Below are positions 1-9,356 of a stretch of 64,000 nucleotides of DNA, piece after piece (the stretch's first letter is position 1; every line of letters starts with the position of its first letter). Under the pieces are notes generated by a model. It saw nothing but the letters and a program-made list of their open reading frames with translations. It searched no databases and had not been told where the DNA came from. Source of the DNA: Cellulomonas hominis. GTDB lineage: Bacteria; Actinomycetota; Actinomycetes; Actinomycetales; Cellulomonadaceae. The position numbers and the translations under genes are program-made. The stretch covers positions 3,100,001-3,164,000 of the forward strand of contig NZ_JACHDN010000001.1 in NCBI RefSeq assembly GCF_014201095.1. Direction: 5' to 3'.

Positions 1-44
1 CGGCGCCCGGTGCGCGGGGGCGGGGCGGGCTCCCGGCGGGCGGG

Positions 45-926
45 TCAGAGGCCCGGGGCGCAGGGGCCGCGGCCGACCGCCGCGAGGCCCGCGAGGTCGC
101 CCTGCTGGAACGTGTCCACCGGGGTCACCGGGTGCATCAGCTGCGTGGGGTCGTCGACGTGGTCCAGCCCGACCAGGTGCGCCACCTCGTGCCGCAGCAC
201 CGGCAGGTACCCGCCGGGCCGGTCGAGCAGCGTGACGTCGAGGTAGACGCTCCCGGAGACGATGAACGCCTCCGCGGACACCGGGTCGGCCATCATCAGC
301 GTGTGCGCGACGCCCGCGACGTCGCCGGCCAGGTCGGGGACGGTGGCCTCGTCGGTGAACCGGACGAGCACCGGCGCCCAGCGGTCGCCGAAGACCTCCG
401 GCTGGAAGGGGTCCCGGTCCGCGGAGGCCGCCTCGGTGACCGTCCCGTCGTCGGCGAGGACCAGGCCCGTGGCCGCGGACACCTCCGCGAGCACGCCCTG
501 CACCTGGGTCGCGAAGTCGGACGGCGCGCCCGCGGGGTCGACGACCACGTGCACCGGACGGCAGGGCGACCAGCCGACCGGGGCGGGCTCGCCGTCCGGG
601 CCCGGGCGCGTCTCCAGGAACGCGTACGTGCCGCCGGGCGCCGCGACGGTGACCTCCGGGGCGAGGCGCGACCCGGCCTCCTCGACGCCCGGGCGCGGGT
701 GGTCGCGGGCCGTCGCCGGCACCAGTCCGGACAGCCACGGCAGCCGGCCCTCCGCGATCGTGGGGAGCCACTGCGCCCCGTACACCGCGGCCAGCACCCC
801 GACGACCAGCCACGGCAGGACCACGGCCGACCGCGACCGGCGGCGCGGCGGCTCGGCCGGCACCCACCCCCGCGGGTCCGACGGCGCCGGCCACCCGGGC
901 GGCGGGCGACGACGGCGGGAGGGCAT
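45..926 (-). CDS. Membrane-anchored or secreted metzincin-type zinc metalloprotease
   Basis: A 293-residue protein with a basic, proline-rich N-terminus, one hydrophobic segment at about residues 34-55 (signal anchor) and a long extracellular part. Near the C-terminus it has HEVAHLVGLDH (residues 246-256), the zinc-binding HExxHxxGxxH of metzincins, followed by LMHP (263-266), which looks like the Met-turn. This resembles matrixin-like (M10) peptidases; substrate unknown. The ATG at 926 has only a very close purine-rich stretch before it, so the true start may lie a few codons inside. It follows the NYN gene on the same strand after 50 bases and may be co-transcribed. Family call is firm, role is not. 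Confidence 0.8.
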   Translation of the reverse strand: MPSRRRRPPPGWPAPSDPRGWVPAEPPRRRSRSAVVLPWLVVGVLAAVYGAQWLPTIAEGRLPWLSGLVPATARDHPRPGVEEAGSRLAPEVTVAAPGGTYAFLETRPGPDGEPAPVGWSPCRPVHVVVDPAGAPSDFATQVQGVLAEVSAATGLVLADDGTVTEAASADRDPFQPEVFGDRWAPVLVRFTDEATVPDLAGDVAGVAHTLMMADPVSAEAFIVSGSVYLDVTLLDRPGGYLPVLRHEVAHLVGLDHVDDPTQLMHPVTPVDTFQQGDLAGLAAVGRGPCAPGL

Positions 927-976
927 CCCTGCTCATCGGCGCGCGGGCGCCCCCGGTTGAGGGGACCGGGAGCGGG

Positions 977-2305
977 TCAGTCCTCCGGCTCCTCCAGCAG
1001 GCCGCCGCCGACCCAGTCGTCGATCGCCCACTCGTCGGCCTCGGAGAGCTCCATCCGCGCGCCGCGGCACAGCCCGATGACGTTGTCCGCCCAGGCCTCC
1101 GCGACGTCCTCGGCGGTGACCTCGGCGTCGAGCTCGAGCCCGACGTACAGCACGCCCGAGATGACGAAGTTCACCGTGGAGCGCCCGACCGCCGCGCCCG
1201 CCTCCTGGCAGGCGTCGCGGACCCGGCGCGCGGTGGCGGCGCGCTCGAACGGGTGGGCCCGGACGTCCTCGGCCAGCGCGGTGAGCAGGACGCGGTAGTT
1301 GTCCCGGCTCAGGCCCGGGGTGTCGGTCACGGAGATGACCTGGCGCTGGAGGGCCGTCGGGTCGGTGCCGGGTGCGGGGGCGGCGGCGCCCGGCAGGTCC
1401 GCCTCGCCGAAGCGCTTGGGGTCCCACACGTAGCCGGGGGAGGGTCGCGCGGCGACGCCGAGCTCCGGGACGGCCTGCGCGAGCCACGGCAGGAACCCGC
1501 CCGCGCCCGCCCAGCGGGTCGCCGGCAGGGTCGGGTCGGCCTGCTGCGCGGCCTGCGCGACGGCACCCGTCGGGACGGGGCGGTCGGCCGAGCGCACGCG
1601 CTGCAGGACGGCGCGGCGCGCAGCGAGCGACCCGGCGCCGGTCGCGTCGGTCGCGGTCGCGGTCGCGGTCGCGGGAGTCGCCGCGGGAGCGGCGGACGGC
1701 GTGGCGGGCGGGGGCTCGGTCGCGACCTGCGGCTCGGCCTCCGCCTCCGCGGCCGCCGCCGGGCCGCCGACGGTCACCAGGTCGGCGAGCTCGTCGGCGT
1801 TGATGACCGTGTCCGCCACGGCGCGGTAGGCGCTCGCCGCGGGACTGGCCGTGATGATCGTGACCCGGCGGTCCGCGGCGCGGCAGCGCTGGGCGAGCGG
1901 GGTGAAGTCGGCGTCCGCGGACACGATGACGAACTCGTCGTACCGCGCGTCGGCGGCCAGCGCGTCGACCGCGTCGAGCACGAGGTTGATGTCCGCGCTG
2001 CTCTTGCCCTGCTGGGTGAGCGACGGGCAGTCGACCACCTGGAAGCCGGCGCGCGTGAAGTTCGGCCGGAACCGGGAGTACACGGACGGGTTGAGGTAGC
2101 AGGCGCGCACGAGGAACCGGCGGGCGAAGTCGCCGTCGGCGTCCGAGCCGGACTCGAGCTCGCCGAGCCAGTGGCCGGGGTCGGTCGCGAACGCCTCGGC
2201 GGCGTCCGGGTCCAGGCGGCGCAGCCCGATGTAGACGTTGTCGAAGTCGACGAACAGGGCGGTGCGCAGGCGGCGCGCGGGGCCGGGGACCAGGTCGGTG
2301 CTCAC
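977..2305 (-). CDS. NYN-domain (PIN-like) RNA-binding/nuclease protein with LOTUS/OST-HTH domain
   Basis: Starts at GTG 2305; the same frame is open further upstream, but the NYN core starts only about 13 residues after this GTG (LFVDFDNVYIGL). The gene encodes 442 residues. The NYN core (about residues 10-170) keeps the acidic residues of PIN-like nucleases in VDFDN, SADINLVLD and SADADFTP. A linker rich in Ala/Thr/Pro follows, encoded partly by a hexanucleotide repeat. Next comes a region resembling the OST-HTH/LOTUS fold (around GFLPWLAQAVPELGV), then a C-terminal winged-helix-like region. Such LabA/NYN proteins are thought to bind or cut RNA; the substrate cannot be read here. Confidence 0.75.
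   Translation of the reverse strand: MSTDLVPGPARRLRTALFVDFDNVYIGLRRLDPDAAEAFATDPGHWLGELESGSDADGDFARRFLVRACYLNPSVYSRFRPNFTRAGFQVVDCPSLTQQGKSSADINLVLDAVDALAADARYDEFVIVSADADFTPLAQRCRAADRRVTIITASPAASAYRAVADTVINADELADLVTVGGPAAAAEAEAEPQVATEPPPATPSAAPAATPATATATATDATGAGSLAARRAVLQRVRSADRPVPTGAVAQAAQQADPTLPATRWAGAGGFLPWLAQAVPELGVAARPSPGYVWDPKRFGEADLPGAAAPAPGTDPTALQRQVISVTDTPGLSRDNYRVLLTALAEDVRAHPFERAATARRVRDACQEAGAAVGRSTVNFVISGVLYVGLELDAEVTAEDVAEAWADNVIGLCRGARMELSEADEWAIDDWVGGGLLEEPED
1649..1672 (-). repeat. Four tandem GGTCGC hexamers within the NYN gene
   Basis: Four perfect in-frame copies of GGTCGC on the plus strand (a fifth lies just outside at 1640-1645) encode alternating Ala-Thr in the linker between the NYN and LOTUS regions. 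Repeat-number changes would alter linker length without shifting the frame. Confidence 0.8.
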
Positions 2306-2387
2306 CAGGACATCTTGCCCTCGCCGGGCGGTGCGCCGCCGGGCGGACGCGCGCGGACGGCCCCGCGGGCGGGTCGGGGCGCCCTCG

Positions 2388-2441
2388 TACACTGGCGCGG
2401 TGCCGAGGCGGACCGGGGTGGTGAGCAGTGGACGTCCGTGA
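2388..2441 (+). promoter_or_regulatory. Candidate pucR promoter (-10 TACACT) with overlapping 13-codon upstream ORF
   Basis: TACACT at 2388-2393 is followed after six bases by GTG at 2400, the spacing seen at other candidate leaderless starts in this window. That GTG opens a 13-codon frame ending with TGA at 2439-2441, across the pucR start at 2428 in another frame. Either the start point is near 2400 and pucR has a 28-base leader, or a tiny leaderless uORF is translated into the pucR start. Confidence 0.4.
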
Positions 2442-3972
2442 CCTCCTGGACCTCCCGGACCTGGGCCTGAGCGTGGTCGCGGCCGAGCCGGACGCCCTGG
2501 ACCGCCCGGTCACCGCGGCCTACATCACGGACCTGCCGGACCCGTCGCGGTTCCTGTCCACGGGCGACGTGGTGCTGACCTCCGGGCTGTGGCTGGACCG
2601 GCCCGACGGGGCCGCGACGTTCCTGGGCGCGCTCGCGCAGCAGAACGTCGCGGCGCTGATCATCGGGCTGATCGAGATCGGCGTCATCCCGGACGAGGTG
2701 ATCGCGACCTGCCGGGCGCGCGGCCTCACGCTGCTCACCGTGTCGCCCGGGGTGTCGTTCCGCCGGATCGCGGACGAGGTCGCGGCGCGCCAGCCGGGTT
2801 CGCCCGCGGGGGTCGCGAGCCGCACGATGCGGTTCAGCCGCCGGATCGCCGACACGGTGTCCCGGGGCGGCGGCGTCGCGGAGCTCCTGGGGCAGTTCAC
2901 GGCGGAGTTCGCGGTCGGCTGCTGGGTGATCGACGAGACGGGCACGCTGCTCGCGTCGGCGGGGGCCGCGCCGGACCGCGCGCAGGTCGCGGAGCAGTGG
3001 AACGCCGTCATCGCCCGCGAGCACGAGCGCCGGGTCATCGTCGCGGGGGACCGCGGCCCCGCGACCGTCGTGCGCACCGGCGCGCGGGACCGGTCCGGGT
3101 TCCTCGGCTGCTGGGGCGACCACCGCGCGTTCTCCGACGAGGTGACGCTCGCCCTGGACGCCCTGGTCGGGGCGCTGCGGGTCGAGATGGAGCTCGCCGC
3201 GCGGTGGCGGGAGACCCGCGACACCCAGGTGGCGGCGCTCATCACCGCGATCCGGGACCAGGAGGCGTCCCCGGGAGCGATCTCCGCGCGGATGCGGCTG
3301 GAGGGGATGGCCCCGCAGGACGAGACGACGATCGTCGCCGCGCGGGTGGACGACCCGCGGTTCCCGCGCGCGGCGGTGCTCGAGATGCTCCAGCGCACCC
3401 TGTCGGCCCGCGGCCACCGCGTCATGGGCTGCCGTGCGGACGACCTCGCGATCCTGCTGGTCAACGGGTCGGGCGACGACGAGCGGCCGCTCGCGGAGCA
3501 CCTGACCGAGGAGTACCACCTGCTGCTCGCCGGGCGGCAGCTCCGGGTGGGCCTGAGCGACCCGGTCAGCGGGGTCAGCCGGTTGAACTCGGCGATCGCG
3601 ACGGCCGTCGAGCGGGTGCAGAACGCGTCCGGGACCGAGCCGGTCGTCGTCTCGACCGCCCTGCACGTGCAGTCGCACCGTGCGCTGCTGCGGATGCTGG
3701 GGGAGAGCACCCGGTCCGGCTACGCCCGCGAGGTGCTGGCGCCGCTGCTGTCCTACGACGAGCGGCACAACGCGGACCTCGTCGGGACCCTGCGGGCGTT
3801 CCTCGACGGCGGCGGCGCGTGGCAGGAGACGGCGCGGCAGCTGCACCTGCACACCAACACGCTGCGCTACCGGATCGCCCGCATCGAGGAGCTGACGAAC
3901 CGGGACATGAGCACGATGTCGGACCGCGTGGACCTGTTCCTGGCGATGACCTGCCTGGACGAGACCGACTGA
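2428..3972 (+). CDS. PucR/CdaR-family transcriptional regulator
   Basis: A 514-residue regulator with the architecture of PucR proteins: N-terminal purine-catabolism-type sensor domain (about 1-130, starting MDVRDLLDLPDLGLSVV), a middle GGDEF-like CdaR region, and a C-terminal helix-turn-helix (about 450-505, LHLHTNTLRYRIARIEEL) typical of HTH_30. In this family the activator responds to nitrogen compounds or sugar acids. It converges with the PPC and adenine deaminase genes and lies close to the ABC/D-aminoacylase operon, so one or both are the likely targets. This is inferred from location; I found no operator. GTG 2428 is chosen because the family signature begins immediately after it. Confidence 0.88.
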   Translation: MDVRDLLDLPDLGLSVVAAEPDALDRPVTAAYITDLPDPSRFLSTGDVVLTSGLWLDRPDGAATFLGALAQQNVAALIIGLIEIGVIPDEVIATCRARGLTLLTVSPGVSFRRIADEVAARQPGSPAGVASRTMRFSRRIADTVSRGGGVAELLGQFTAEFAVGCWVIDETGTLLASAGAAPDRAQVAEQWNAVIAREHERRVIVAGDRGPATVVRTGARDRSGFLGCWGDHRAFSDEVTLALDALVGALRVEMELAARWRETRDTQVAALITAIRDQEASPGAISARMRLEGMAPQDETTIVAARVDDPRFPRAAVLEMLQRTLSARGHRVMGCRADDLAILLVNGSGDDERPLAEHLTEEYHLLLAGRQLRVGLSDPVSGVSRLNSAIATAVERVQNASGTEPVVVSTALHVQSHRALLRMLGESTRSGYAREVLAPLLSYDERHNADLVGTLRAFLDGGGAWQETARQLHLHTNTLRYRIARIEELTNRDMSTMSDRVDLFLAMTCLDETD

Positions 3973-3991
3973 CCCGGGCGGGGCGCCCCGG

Positions 3992-4450
3992 TCAGGCGAA
4001 GCGGAGCGTCGGGATGCCCCACGCGCGGGGGTCGGGGACGCGGAGCATCGCCGGCGCCACGACCTCCTCGACCAGGACCTCCACCGTGTAGTGCGCCTCG
4101 GCGCCCAGCAGGTGCCCGGCGAACCCCGCAGCGGCCGCGTTCTTCACCCCGACCGCGAGGTGCACGTGCGGCGTCGCGACCTCCGCCTCGGCGTCCCACA
4201 GGATCGTCCCGCTGCCGATGCCCTCGGAGTAGGTCACGGTGACCTCCTGCGGCAGCGGCGGCTCCTGGTCCGCGACGGGGGTGTCGGCGGCGATGAACCG
4301 CACGGACCGGAACGCGCCGGAGAACACCGGGACGAACCCCTGCCGGATGCCGTGCGCGCGGCACGCCTCCGCCAGCGACGCCAGCACCTCGTCGCCCGGC
4401 TCCAGCACGACCGCCACGCGCCGGCCGGTGGTCACCTCGCTGCTCTGCAC
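3992..4450 (-). CDS. PPC/DUF296-domain protein
   Basis: A 152-residue single-domain protein of the plants-and-prokaryotes-conserved (PPC, DUF296) family. The diagnostic segment is PHVHLAVGVKNAAAAGFAGHLLGAEA (about residues 92-118 in total), with metal-ligand-like histidines in HVHL and GHLL. Bacterial members are small trimeric proteins of uncertain function, often near metabolic genes. It begins 13 bases after the adenine deaminase stop, so the two form an operon and probably serve the same nucleobase-related pathway. It converges with pucR, leaving 19 bases between the stops. Confidence 0.75.
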   Translation of the reverse strand: MQSSEVTTGRRVAVVLEPGDEVLASLAEACRAHGIRQGFVPVFSGAFRSVRFIAADTPVADQEPPLPQEVTVTYSEGIGSGTILWDAEAEVATPHVHLAVGVKNAAAAGFAGHLLGAEAHYTVEVLVEEVVAPAMLRVPDPRAWGIPTLRFA

Positions 4451-4463
4451 GCCCCGGACCGCC

Positions 4464-5483
4464 TCAGACCGCCGCGGCGTCGAGGGCGAGCGCCGGCACG
4501 GCCGCGCCGACGGCGAGCGCGTGCGCGCGGATCTCCGCGAGCAGCGCGGCCTTCCCGGCCTCGGGCAGGAACGACGACACCACGGCGTTGGCGGCGAGCA
4601 CGCCCACCTGGTCCTCGGTGACCGTCCCGGCGGCCACGAGGGCGCGCACGTTGTCGTCGAGGTAGCCGCCGAAGTACGCCGGGTCGTCGGAGTGCACCGA
4701 CGCCCGCAGGCCCTCGTCCAGCATGACGGCGATCGGGTGGTCGGCGAGGTCCGGCCCGGCGGTGCGCAGCGCGACGTTGGACAGCGGGCACACGGTCAGC
4801 GGGGTGCGGGTCTCGCGCAGGTGCGCGACCAGCTCGACGTCCTCGAGCGCGCGGTTGCCGTGGTCGATCCGCTCGGCGCCCAGGACGTCCAGGGCCTCCC
4901 AGACGTAGTCCGGGCCGCCCTCCTCGCCGGCGTGCGCGACGCGGCGCAGGCCCTCGGCGGCGGCGCGCTCGTAGACGTCGCGGAACAGCGACGGCGGGAA
5001 CCCGACCTCGCTGGAGTCGAGCCCGATCCCGAGCAGCAGCGACCGGTGGGGGAGCACGGCCTCGAGGGCCGCCATCGCGGCGTCCGGCCCGAGGTGCCGC
5101 AGGAAGCAGACGATCAGCCCGCCCGACATGCCGTGCCGCTCGCGCGCGCCGGCCAGGGCGTCCGCGAGGCCGAGCAGCACGTCGGCCACCGGCACGCCGC
5201 GCTCCGTGTGCGACTGCGGGTCGACGAACACCTCCGCGTGCCGGACGCCCGCGGCCGCGGCGCGGTCCAGGTACCGGGCGCCGAGGTCCCGGAAGTCGGC
5301 GCGGGTGCGCAGCACGTCGAGGTTCGCGTAGTAGACGTCCAGGAACTCCTGGAGGTCGCGGAACGGGGCGCCGCGGCCGGCGCCCTCCGGCACGGGCACG
5401 CCGTTGCGGTCGGCGAGCACGCGGATGAGGTCGGCGTCGAGCGTGCCCTCGATGTGCACATGGAGTTCAGCCGTCGGCCACAC
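4464..5483 (-). CDS. Adenine deaminase, adenosine-deaminase superfamily
   Basis: The gene runs from GTG 5483, which is preceded by a good ribosome site (GGGAGAGG, five bases away), and encodes 339 residues. Metal and catalytic motifs are H8-x-H10 in LHVHIEG, the HAGEEG glutamate motif, ERIDHG, and SDDPAYFGGY. The last, with GLDSSEVGFPP, is typical of the fungal Aah1/bacterial adenine deaminase branch; true adenosine deaminases usually have a different sequence after the catalytic aspartates. The predicted reaction is adenine to hypoxanthine plus ammonia in the cytosol. It is divergent from the ABC operon and upstream of the PPC gene. Adenosine as substrate cannot be excluded without assay. 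Confidence 0.82.
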   Translation of the reverse strand: MWPTAELHVHIEGTLDADLIRVLADRNGVPVPEGAGRGAPFRDLQEFLDVYYANLDVLRTRADFRDLGARYLDRAAAAGVRHAEVFVDPQSHTERGVPVADVLLGLADALAGARERHGMSGGLIVCFLRHLGPDAAMAALEAVLPHRSLLLGIGLDSSEVGFPPSLFRDVYERAAAEGLRRVAHAGEEGGPDYVWEALDVLGAERIDHGNRALEDVELVAHLRETRTPLTVCPLSNVALRTAGPDLADHPIAVMLDEGLRASVHSDDPAYFGGYLDDNVRALVAAGTVTEDQVGVLAANAVVSSFLPEAGKAALLAEIRAHALAVGAAVPALALDAAAV

Positions 5484-5858
5484 GTTCGCCTCTCCCGGTC
5501 GTGGTCGTGGTGCGCGCGGTCCGCCCCACGCTCGTCCGGAAGCCAACCACAGGGCCGTGGCCTGCGGCCTCGTGCGATCCACCAACGACGCGGCACCGCC
5601 CGGACCCCGGGTGCTGGGCGATCCGCCGGGCCGACCCCGCGGCGGGCGGCTCGTGTGACGGGCGCGTGACGCGCTCGGTCGGTCGCACAAGGGACCGCAC
5701 GGTTCGGGCGGGGCAGGTTCGGAGGATCCCACATGGCGACGGGCGCGGCCCGGCCTGTCTGATGGAGCACGTCGCCGGACCCGTCCGCCGACGCCCTCCC
5801 CCTGGCACCGCGGCCACCCGATGTGTCCGGGTGGCCGCACGACGTGATCGAGGTTGAC
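5484..5858. other. 375-base divergent intergenic region
   Basis: This region separates the adenine deaminase and ABC operon starts and must hold both promoters. I see two GTGACG copies near 5653 and 5665 and scattered GC-rich short palindromes, but no confident -35/-10 pair, operator or riboswitch. No ORF within it looks genuine. Confidence 0.6.
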
Positions 5859-6935
5859 GTGACCCGCACCATCACGACCCCGCGCCCCCGGCGCCGGATC
5901 GCCGGCCTGGCCGCCGCCGTGGCCGTCGCCGGCCTGCTGCTGTCCGCCTGCTCGGGTGGCGGCGACGACGCCGCGGCCGGCTCCGGCGGCGAGACGGACG
6001 GCACCTCGTTCGACGCGGTCAGCGTGCAGCTGTCGTGGCTGAAGAACCAGCAGTTCGCGGGCGAGTACCTCGCGGTCGAGGACGGCCTCTACACCGACGC
6101 CGGCTTCCCCGAGGTCACGCTCACCGCGGGCGGCTCGTCGGCCACCAGCGCGGAGGCCGCCGTCGCGACCGGCCAGGCGTTCGTCGGGCTGTCCTCCCCG
6201 CTCATCACCGCCCCCGCGATCCAGGGCGGCGCGGAGCTGAAGATCATCGGCGCGACCTACCAGCGCAACCCGTTCGCGCTCGTGTCCGGCGCGGACGCCC
6301 CGATCGCCGGGCCGGACGACCTCGCCGGCAAGACCATCGCGGTCTCCGACTCGAACACGCTCGTGTGGAACGCGTTCCTCGCGGCGAACGACATCGACGC
6401 CGCCGACGTCACGACGGTGCCGCTGTCCGACACCTCGATGCTCACGACCGGCCAGGTCGACGGCTTCATCGGCTACACCACGACCGGCGCCGCCGCCCTG
6501 GAGAAGGCCGGCTTCCCCGCGACGGAGTTCCTGCTCGCGGACGAGGGCCTGCCGATGGTCGGCGAGGTGCTCGTGACCTCGCAGCAGGCCATCGACGAGC
6601 AGCCGGAGCAGGTCAAGGCGTTCCTGCTCGCGACCGCCGAGGGCTGGCGCGCGGCGCTGGACGACCCGGCGCGCGCGGTGGACCTGACCGTGAACACCTA
6701 CGGCAAGGACCAGCAGTACGACGCCGACGCGATCACCCTGTCCTTCGAGCGCCAGGCGACCCTGATCGAGTCGGACGACACCGCGGCGAACGGCCTGCTG
6801 ACCATCAGCGACGAGCTGCAGGAGGGCACGATCGCGTCCCTCGCGTACGCCGGCATCGAGATCGCCGCCGACGACCTGTTCGACCTCTCCCTGCTGGACG
6901 AGGTGTACGCCGAGAACCCGGACCTGCTCTCGTGA
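5859..6935 (+). CDS. ABC transporter substrate-binding lipoprotein, NMT1/THI5/SsuA type
   Basis: The protein has 358 residues from GTG 5859, preceded by GAGG five bases upstream. It carries a twin-basic N-terminus, a hydrophobic stretch and the lipobox LLLSAC with Cys31 as lipidation site, then a Ser/Gly linker. The mature part ([31 protein letters not shown] in total) has the N-terminal signature of NMT1/THI5-like proteins, which bind pyrimidine precursors, sulfonates, nitriles or related small molecules. It overlaps the ATPase gene by four bases. The enzymes encoded downstream suggest an N-acylated or cyclic nitrogen compound, but the ligand is not determined by sequence. Confidence 0.87.
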   Translation: MTRTITTPRPRRRIAGLAAAVAVAGLLLSACSGGGDDAAAGSGGETDGTSFDAVSVQLSWLKNQQFAGEYLAVEDGLYTDAGFPEVTLTAGGSSATSAEAAVATGQAFVGLSSPLITAPAIQGGAELKIIGATYQRNPFALVSGADAPIAGPDDLAGKTIAVSDSNTLVWNAFLAANDIDAADVTTVPLSDTSMLTTGQVDGFIGYTTTGAAALEKAGFPATEFLLADEGLPMVGEVLVTSQQAIDEQPEQVKAFLLATAEGWRAALDDPARAVDLTVNTYGKDQQYDADAITLSFERQATLIESDDTAANGLLTISDELQEGTIASLAYAGIEIAADDLFDLSLLDEVYAENPDLLS

Positions 6936-7786
6936 CGTCCTCCCCCCGGTCCGCACCCGCCTCCGCGCTGCCGTCCCCCTCGGCCGCGGGGGCGGGTGCG
7001 CCCACGTCCGCGGACGCGCCGGGCATCGAGATCACCGGCCTGAGCAAGGAGTTCCGCTCGGGCCGCCGGTCGGTGACGGCGCTCGAGGACGTGAGCCTGT
7101 CCACCCCGCGCGGGTCGTTCCTGTCGCTGCTCGGCCCGTCCGGCTGCGGCAAGTCGACGATCCTGCGCATCCTCGCCGGCCTGGAGACGCCGACTGCCGG
7201 CACCGTCGCGGTCAACGGCACCCCGGTGGCCGCCGGGAAGCGAGCCGACGGGATGGGCATCGCGTTCCAGGACCCGGCGCTGCTGCCGTGGCGGTCGGTG
7301 CGCAAGAACATCCGGCTGCCCCTGGAGATCCAGAAGCGCCGGGACGACGGCATCGTGGACGACCTGCTCGACCTGGTCGGCCTGCGGGGCTTCGAGAAGG
7401 CCCGCCCCGCGCACCTGTCCGGCGGCATGCGCCAGCGCGCGTCGATCGCCCGGGCGCTGGCGGTCCGGCCGGACTTCCTGCTGCTGGACGAGCCGTTCGG
7501 CGCGCTCGACGACATGACCCGGCAGCGCCTGAACTTCGAGCTGCAGCGCATCTGGACCGAGCGCTCCGCGACGACGCTCATGGTCACGCACGGCATCGCC
7601 GAGGCGGCCCTGCTGTCCGACGTGGTCGCGGTGATGTCCGCGCGCCCGGGCCGGATCGTCGAGGTCGTGGAGATCCCGTTCGAGCGCCCCCGCACGCCGG
7701 AGATGATGCGGACGAAGGAGTTCCACGAGGTCGTCGACCACCTGTCCGGGCTGCTGTTCGCGCCCGGCGGGAAGGGCGACGAGTGA
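6932..7786 (+). CDS. ABC transporter ATP-binding protein, SsuB/TauB type
   Basis: A 284-residue ATPase starting at GTG 6932, inside the GTGA overlap with the preceding gene. It contains Walker [10 protein letters not shown] (residues 68-76), a Q-loop in [10 protein letters not shown], the signature LSGGMRQR, Walker [14 protein letters not shown] and the switch histidine in THGIAEA. The about 30-residue Ser/Ala/Pro N-terminal extension is not part of the fold. It would energise the two permeases encoded next; each junction is a four-base overlap, which indicates coupled translation. Confidence 0.93.
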   Translation: MTSSPRSAPASALPSPSAAGAGAPTSADAPGIEITGLSKEFRSGRRSVTALEDVSLSTPRGSFLSLLGPSGCGKSTILRILAGLETPTAGTVAVNGTPVAAGKRADGMGIAFQDPALLPWRSVRKNIRLPLEIQKRRDDGIVDDLLDLVGLRGFEKARPAHLSGGMRQRASIARALAVRPDFLLLDEPFGALDDMTRQRLNFELQRIWTERSATTLMVTHGIAEAALLSDVVAVMSARPGRIVEVVEIPFERPRTPEMMRTKEFHEVVDHLSGLLFAPGGKGDE

Positions 7787-8568
7787 GCGACGCCGTCGCG
7801 CGGTTCCGCGGCGCCCTGGCCCGCCCGTGGGTCGGCGGCACGGTCGGCATCGTGCTGCTGCTCGCCCTGTGGTGGGCGATGACCGCGAACCTGGAGAACA
7901 GCACCTCGTTCCCGTCGCCGGTGGACGTGGCGCGCTCGGCGGTCGCCGACGGCTGGCCGTTCTACGAGGCGAACGTCGTCCCGACGCTGACCCGCGCCGC
8001 GCAGGGCTACCTGTGGGGCAACCTGGCCGGGCTCGCGCTGGCGGCGGTCGTGCTGGTCGTGCCGCGGCTGGAGGACGTCGTCACCCAGCTCGGCGTCATC
8101 AGCGCGTGCCTGCCGGTGACCGCGATCGGCCCGATCGTCATGGTGATCTTCGGCGGGCGGGCGTCCGCGATCTTCCTCGGCGCGCTGCTGGTGTTCTTCA
8201 CGACGCTCGTCGGCGCCGTCCTCGGGATGCGCTCGGCCGGCCGGAGCGCGCTGGACCTCGTCGCCGCGTACGGCGGCGGGCGGTGGACGCAGATCCGCAA
8301 GGTCCAGCTCATGTCGGCGCTGCCGGCGATCGTCACCGCCCTGCAGGTGGCGGTCCCGGCAGCGCTGCTCGGCGCCGTCGTCGGGGAGTACCTCGGCGGC
8401 ATCGACTCCGGCATCGGCGTGGCGCTCAACGCGGCGCAGCGCCAGATCCAGCCGGACCGCGTGTGGGCGCTGAGCATCCTGGCCGGGCTGATCGCGCTCG
8501 GCGGGTACGCGCTCGTCGGGCTGGTCGGGCGGGTCCTCACCCCCTGGGCGACGGAGCGGCGCTCGTGA
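7783..8568 (+). CDS. ABC transporter permease, SsuC/TauC type
   Basis: A 261-residue membrane protein from GTG 7783 (GTGA overlap). It has about six hydrophobic segments, including [14 protein letters not shown] near the N-terminus. The cytoplasmic EAA-type loop falls around [25 protein letters not shown] (total segment), where the helical domain contacts the ATPase. It pairs with the following permease, giving a heterodimeric channel rather than the usual homodimer for this transporter class. Confidence 0.9.
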   Translation: MSDAVARFRGALARPWVGGTVGIVLLLALWWAMTANLENSTSFPSPVDVARSAVADGWPFYEANVVPTLTRAAQGYLWGNLAGLALAAVVLVVPRLEDVVTQLGVISACLPVTAIGPIVMVIFGGRASAIFLGALLVFFTTLVGAVLGMRSAGRSALDLVAAYGGGRWTQIRKVQLMSALPAIVTALQVAVPAALLGAVVGEYLGGIDSGIGVALNAAQRQIQPDRVWALSILAGLIALGGYALVGLVGRVLTPWATERRS

Positions 8569-9356
8569 ACGGCGGCACGGGGCGGTTCGTCGCCCGCCGG
8601 GCCGGCACCCTCGCGGCGGCCGTGGTCGTCGCGCTCGGCGTCTGGGTGGCCGTGCTCGAGATGTTCGACGTCAGCCCGCTGATCGGCAAGCGGCCGTGGG
8701 ACGTGTTCGCCTACGTCGTCACCGCCGAGGGCGCCGCGGACCACCGCGCGACCATCGCCGCGGACCTCGCGGTCACGGTCCGGGACGCGGGCATCGGCTA
8801 CGTCGTCGGCCTCGCCGCCGCGTTCGTCCTGGCCGTCGTGTTCTGCGTGTCGCCGGTGCTGGAGCGGATCGTCATGCCGACCGCCATGGTGCTGCGGTCG
8901 ATCCCGCTGGTGGTGCTGACCCCGCTGATCACGCTGATCTTCGGGATCGGGCAGGCGGGCGTGACGGCCATCGTCATCCTCGTGGTGTTCCTGCCCGCGC
9001 TCGCGAACATCCTGTACGGGCTGCGCAGCGTCTCCGGCGAGCACCGCGACCTGGTGCTCGCGTACGGCGGCTCGTCCTGGACGGTGCTGCGCAAGGTGGC
9101 CCTGCCGGCGGCCGTGCCGTCGACGCTGGCCTCCGCGCGGATCGCCGTCCCGTCGGCGGTGACCGGCGCGATGATCGCCGAGTGGCTGTCCACCGGCGAG
9201 GGCCTCGGCGGCGCGATCTCGAAGGCCGCGGGCTCGTTCGGGTACGACGCGATGTGGGCCTCCGCGATCACGGTGGCCGCGGTGACGATGCTGGCGTACG
9301 CGGTGCTGAGCATCGCCGACGCCGTGGTCACCGAGCGGATGGGGCAGCTCACGTGA
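8565..9356 (+). CDS. Second ABC transporter permease, SsuC/TauC type
   Basis: A 263-residue membrane protein starting in a GTGA overlap. The hydrophobic profile is that of a binding-protein-dependent permease, with the EAA-like loop at RDLVLAYGGSSWTVLRKVALP. It is similar in layout to the preceding permease but clearly diverged from it, so the pair is probably an old duplication forming a heterodimer. It overlaps the D-aminoacylase gene by four bases, linking transport directly to catabolism. Confidence 0.9.
   Translation: MNGGTGRFVARRAGTLAAAVVVALGVWVAVLEMFDVSPLIGKRPWDVFAYVVTAEGAADHRATIAADLAVTVRDAGIGYVVGLAAAFVLAVVFCVSPVLERIVMPTAMVLRSIPLVVLTPLITLIFGIGQAGVTAIVILVVFLPALANILYGLRSVSGEHRDLVLAYGGSSWTVLRKVALPAAVPSTLASARIAVPSAVTGAMIAEWLSTGEGLGGAISKAAGSFGYDAMWASAITVAAVTMLAYAVLSIADAVVTERMGQLT

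Noticed and set aside
977..2392. An N-terminal extension of the NYN protein to ATG 2392
   Set aside because: The extra 29 residues are Arg/Pro-rich, lie over the opposing pucR promoter region, and the NYN domain starts shortly after GTG 2305.
5484..5858. A riboswitch (TPP, purine or guanidine) ahead of the NMT1-type binding protein
   Set aside because: None of the conserved core sequences of these classes can be laid out on either strand.
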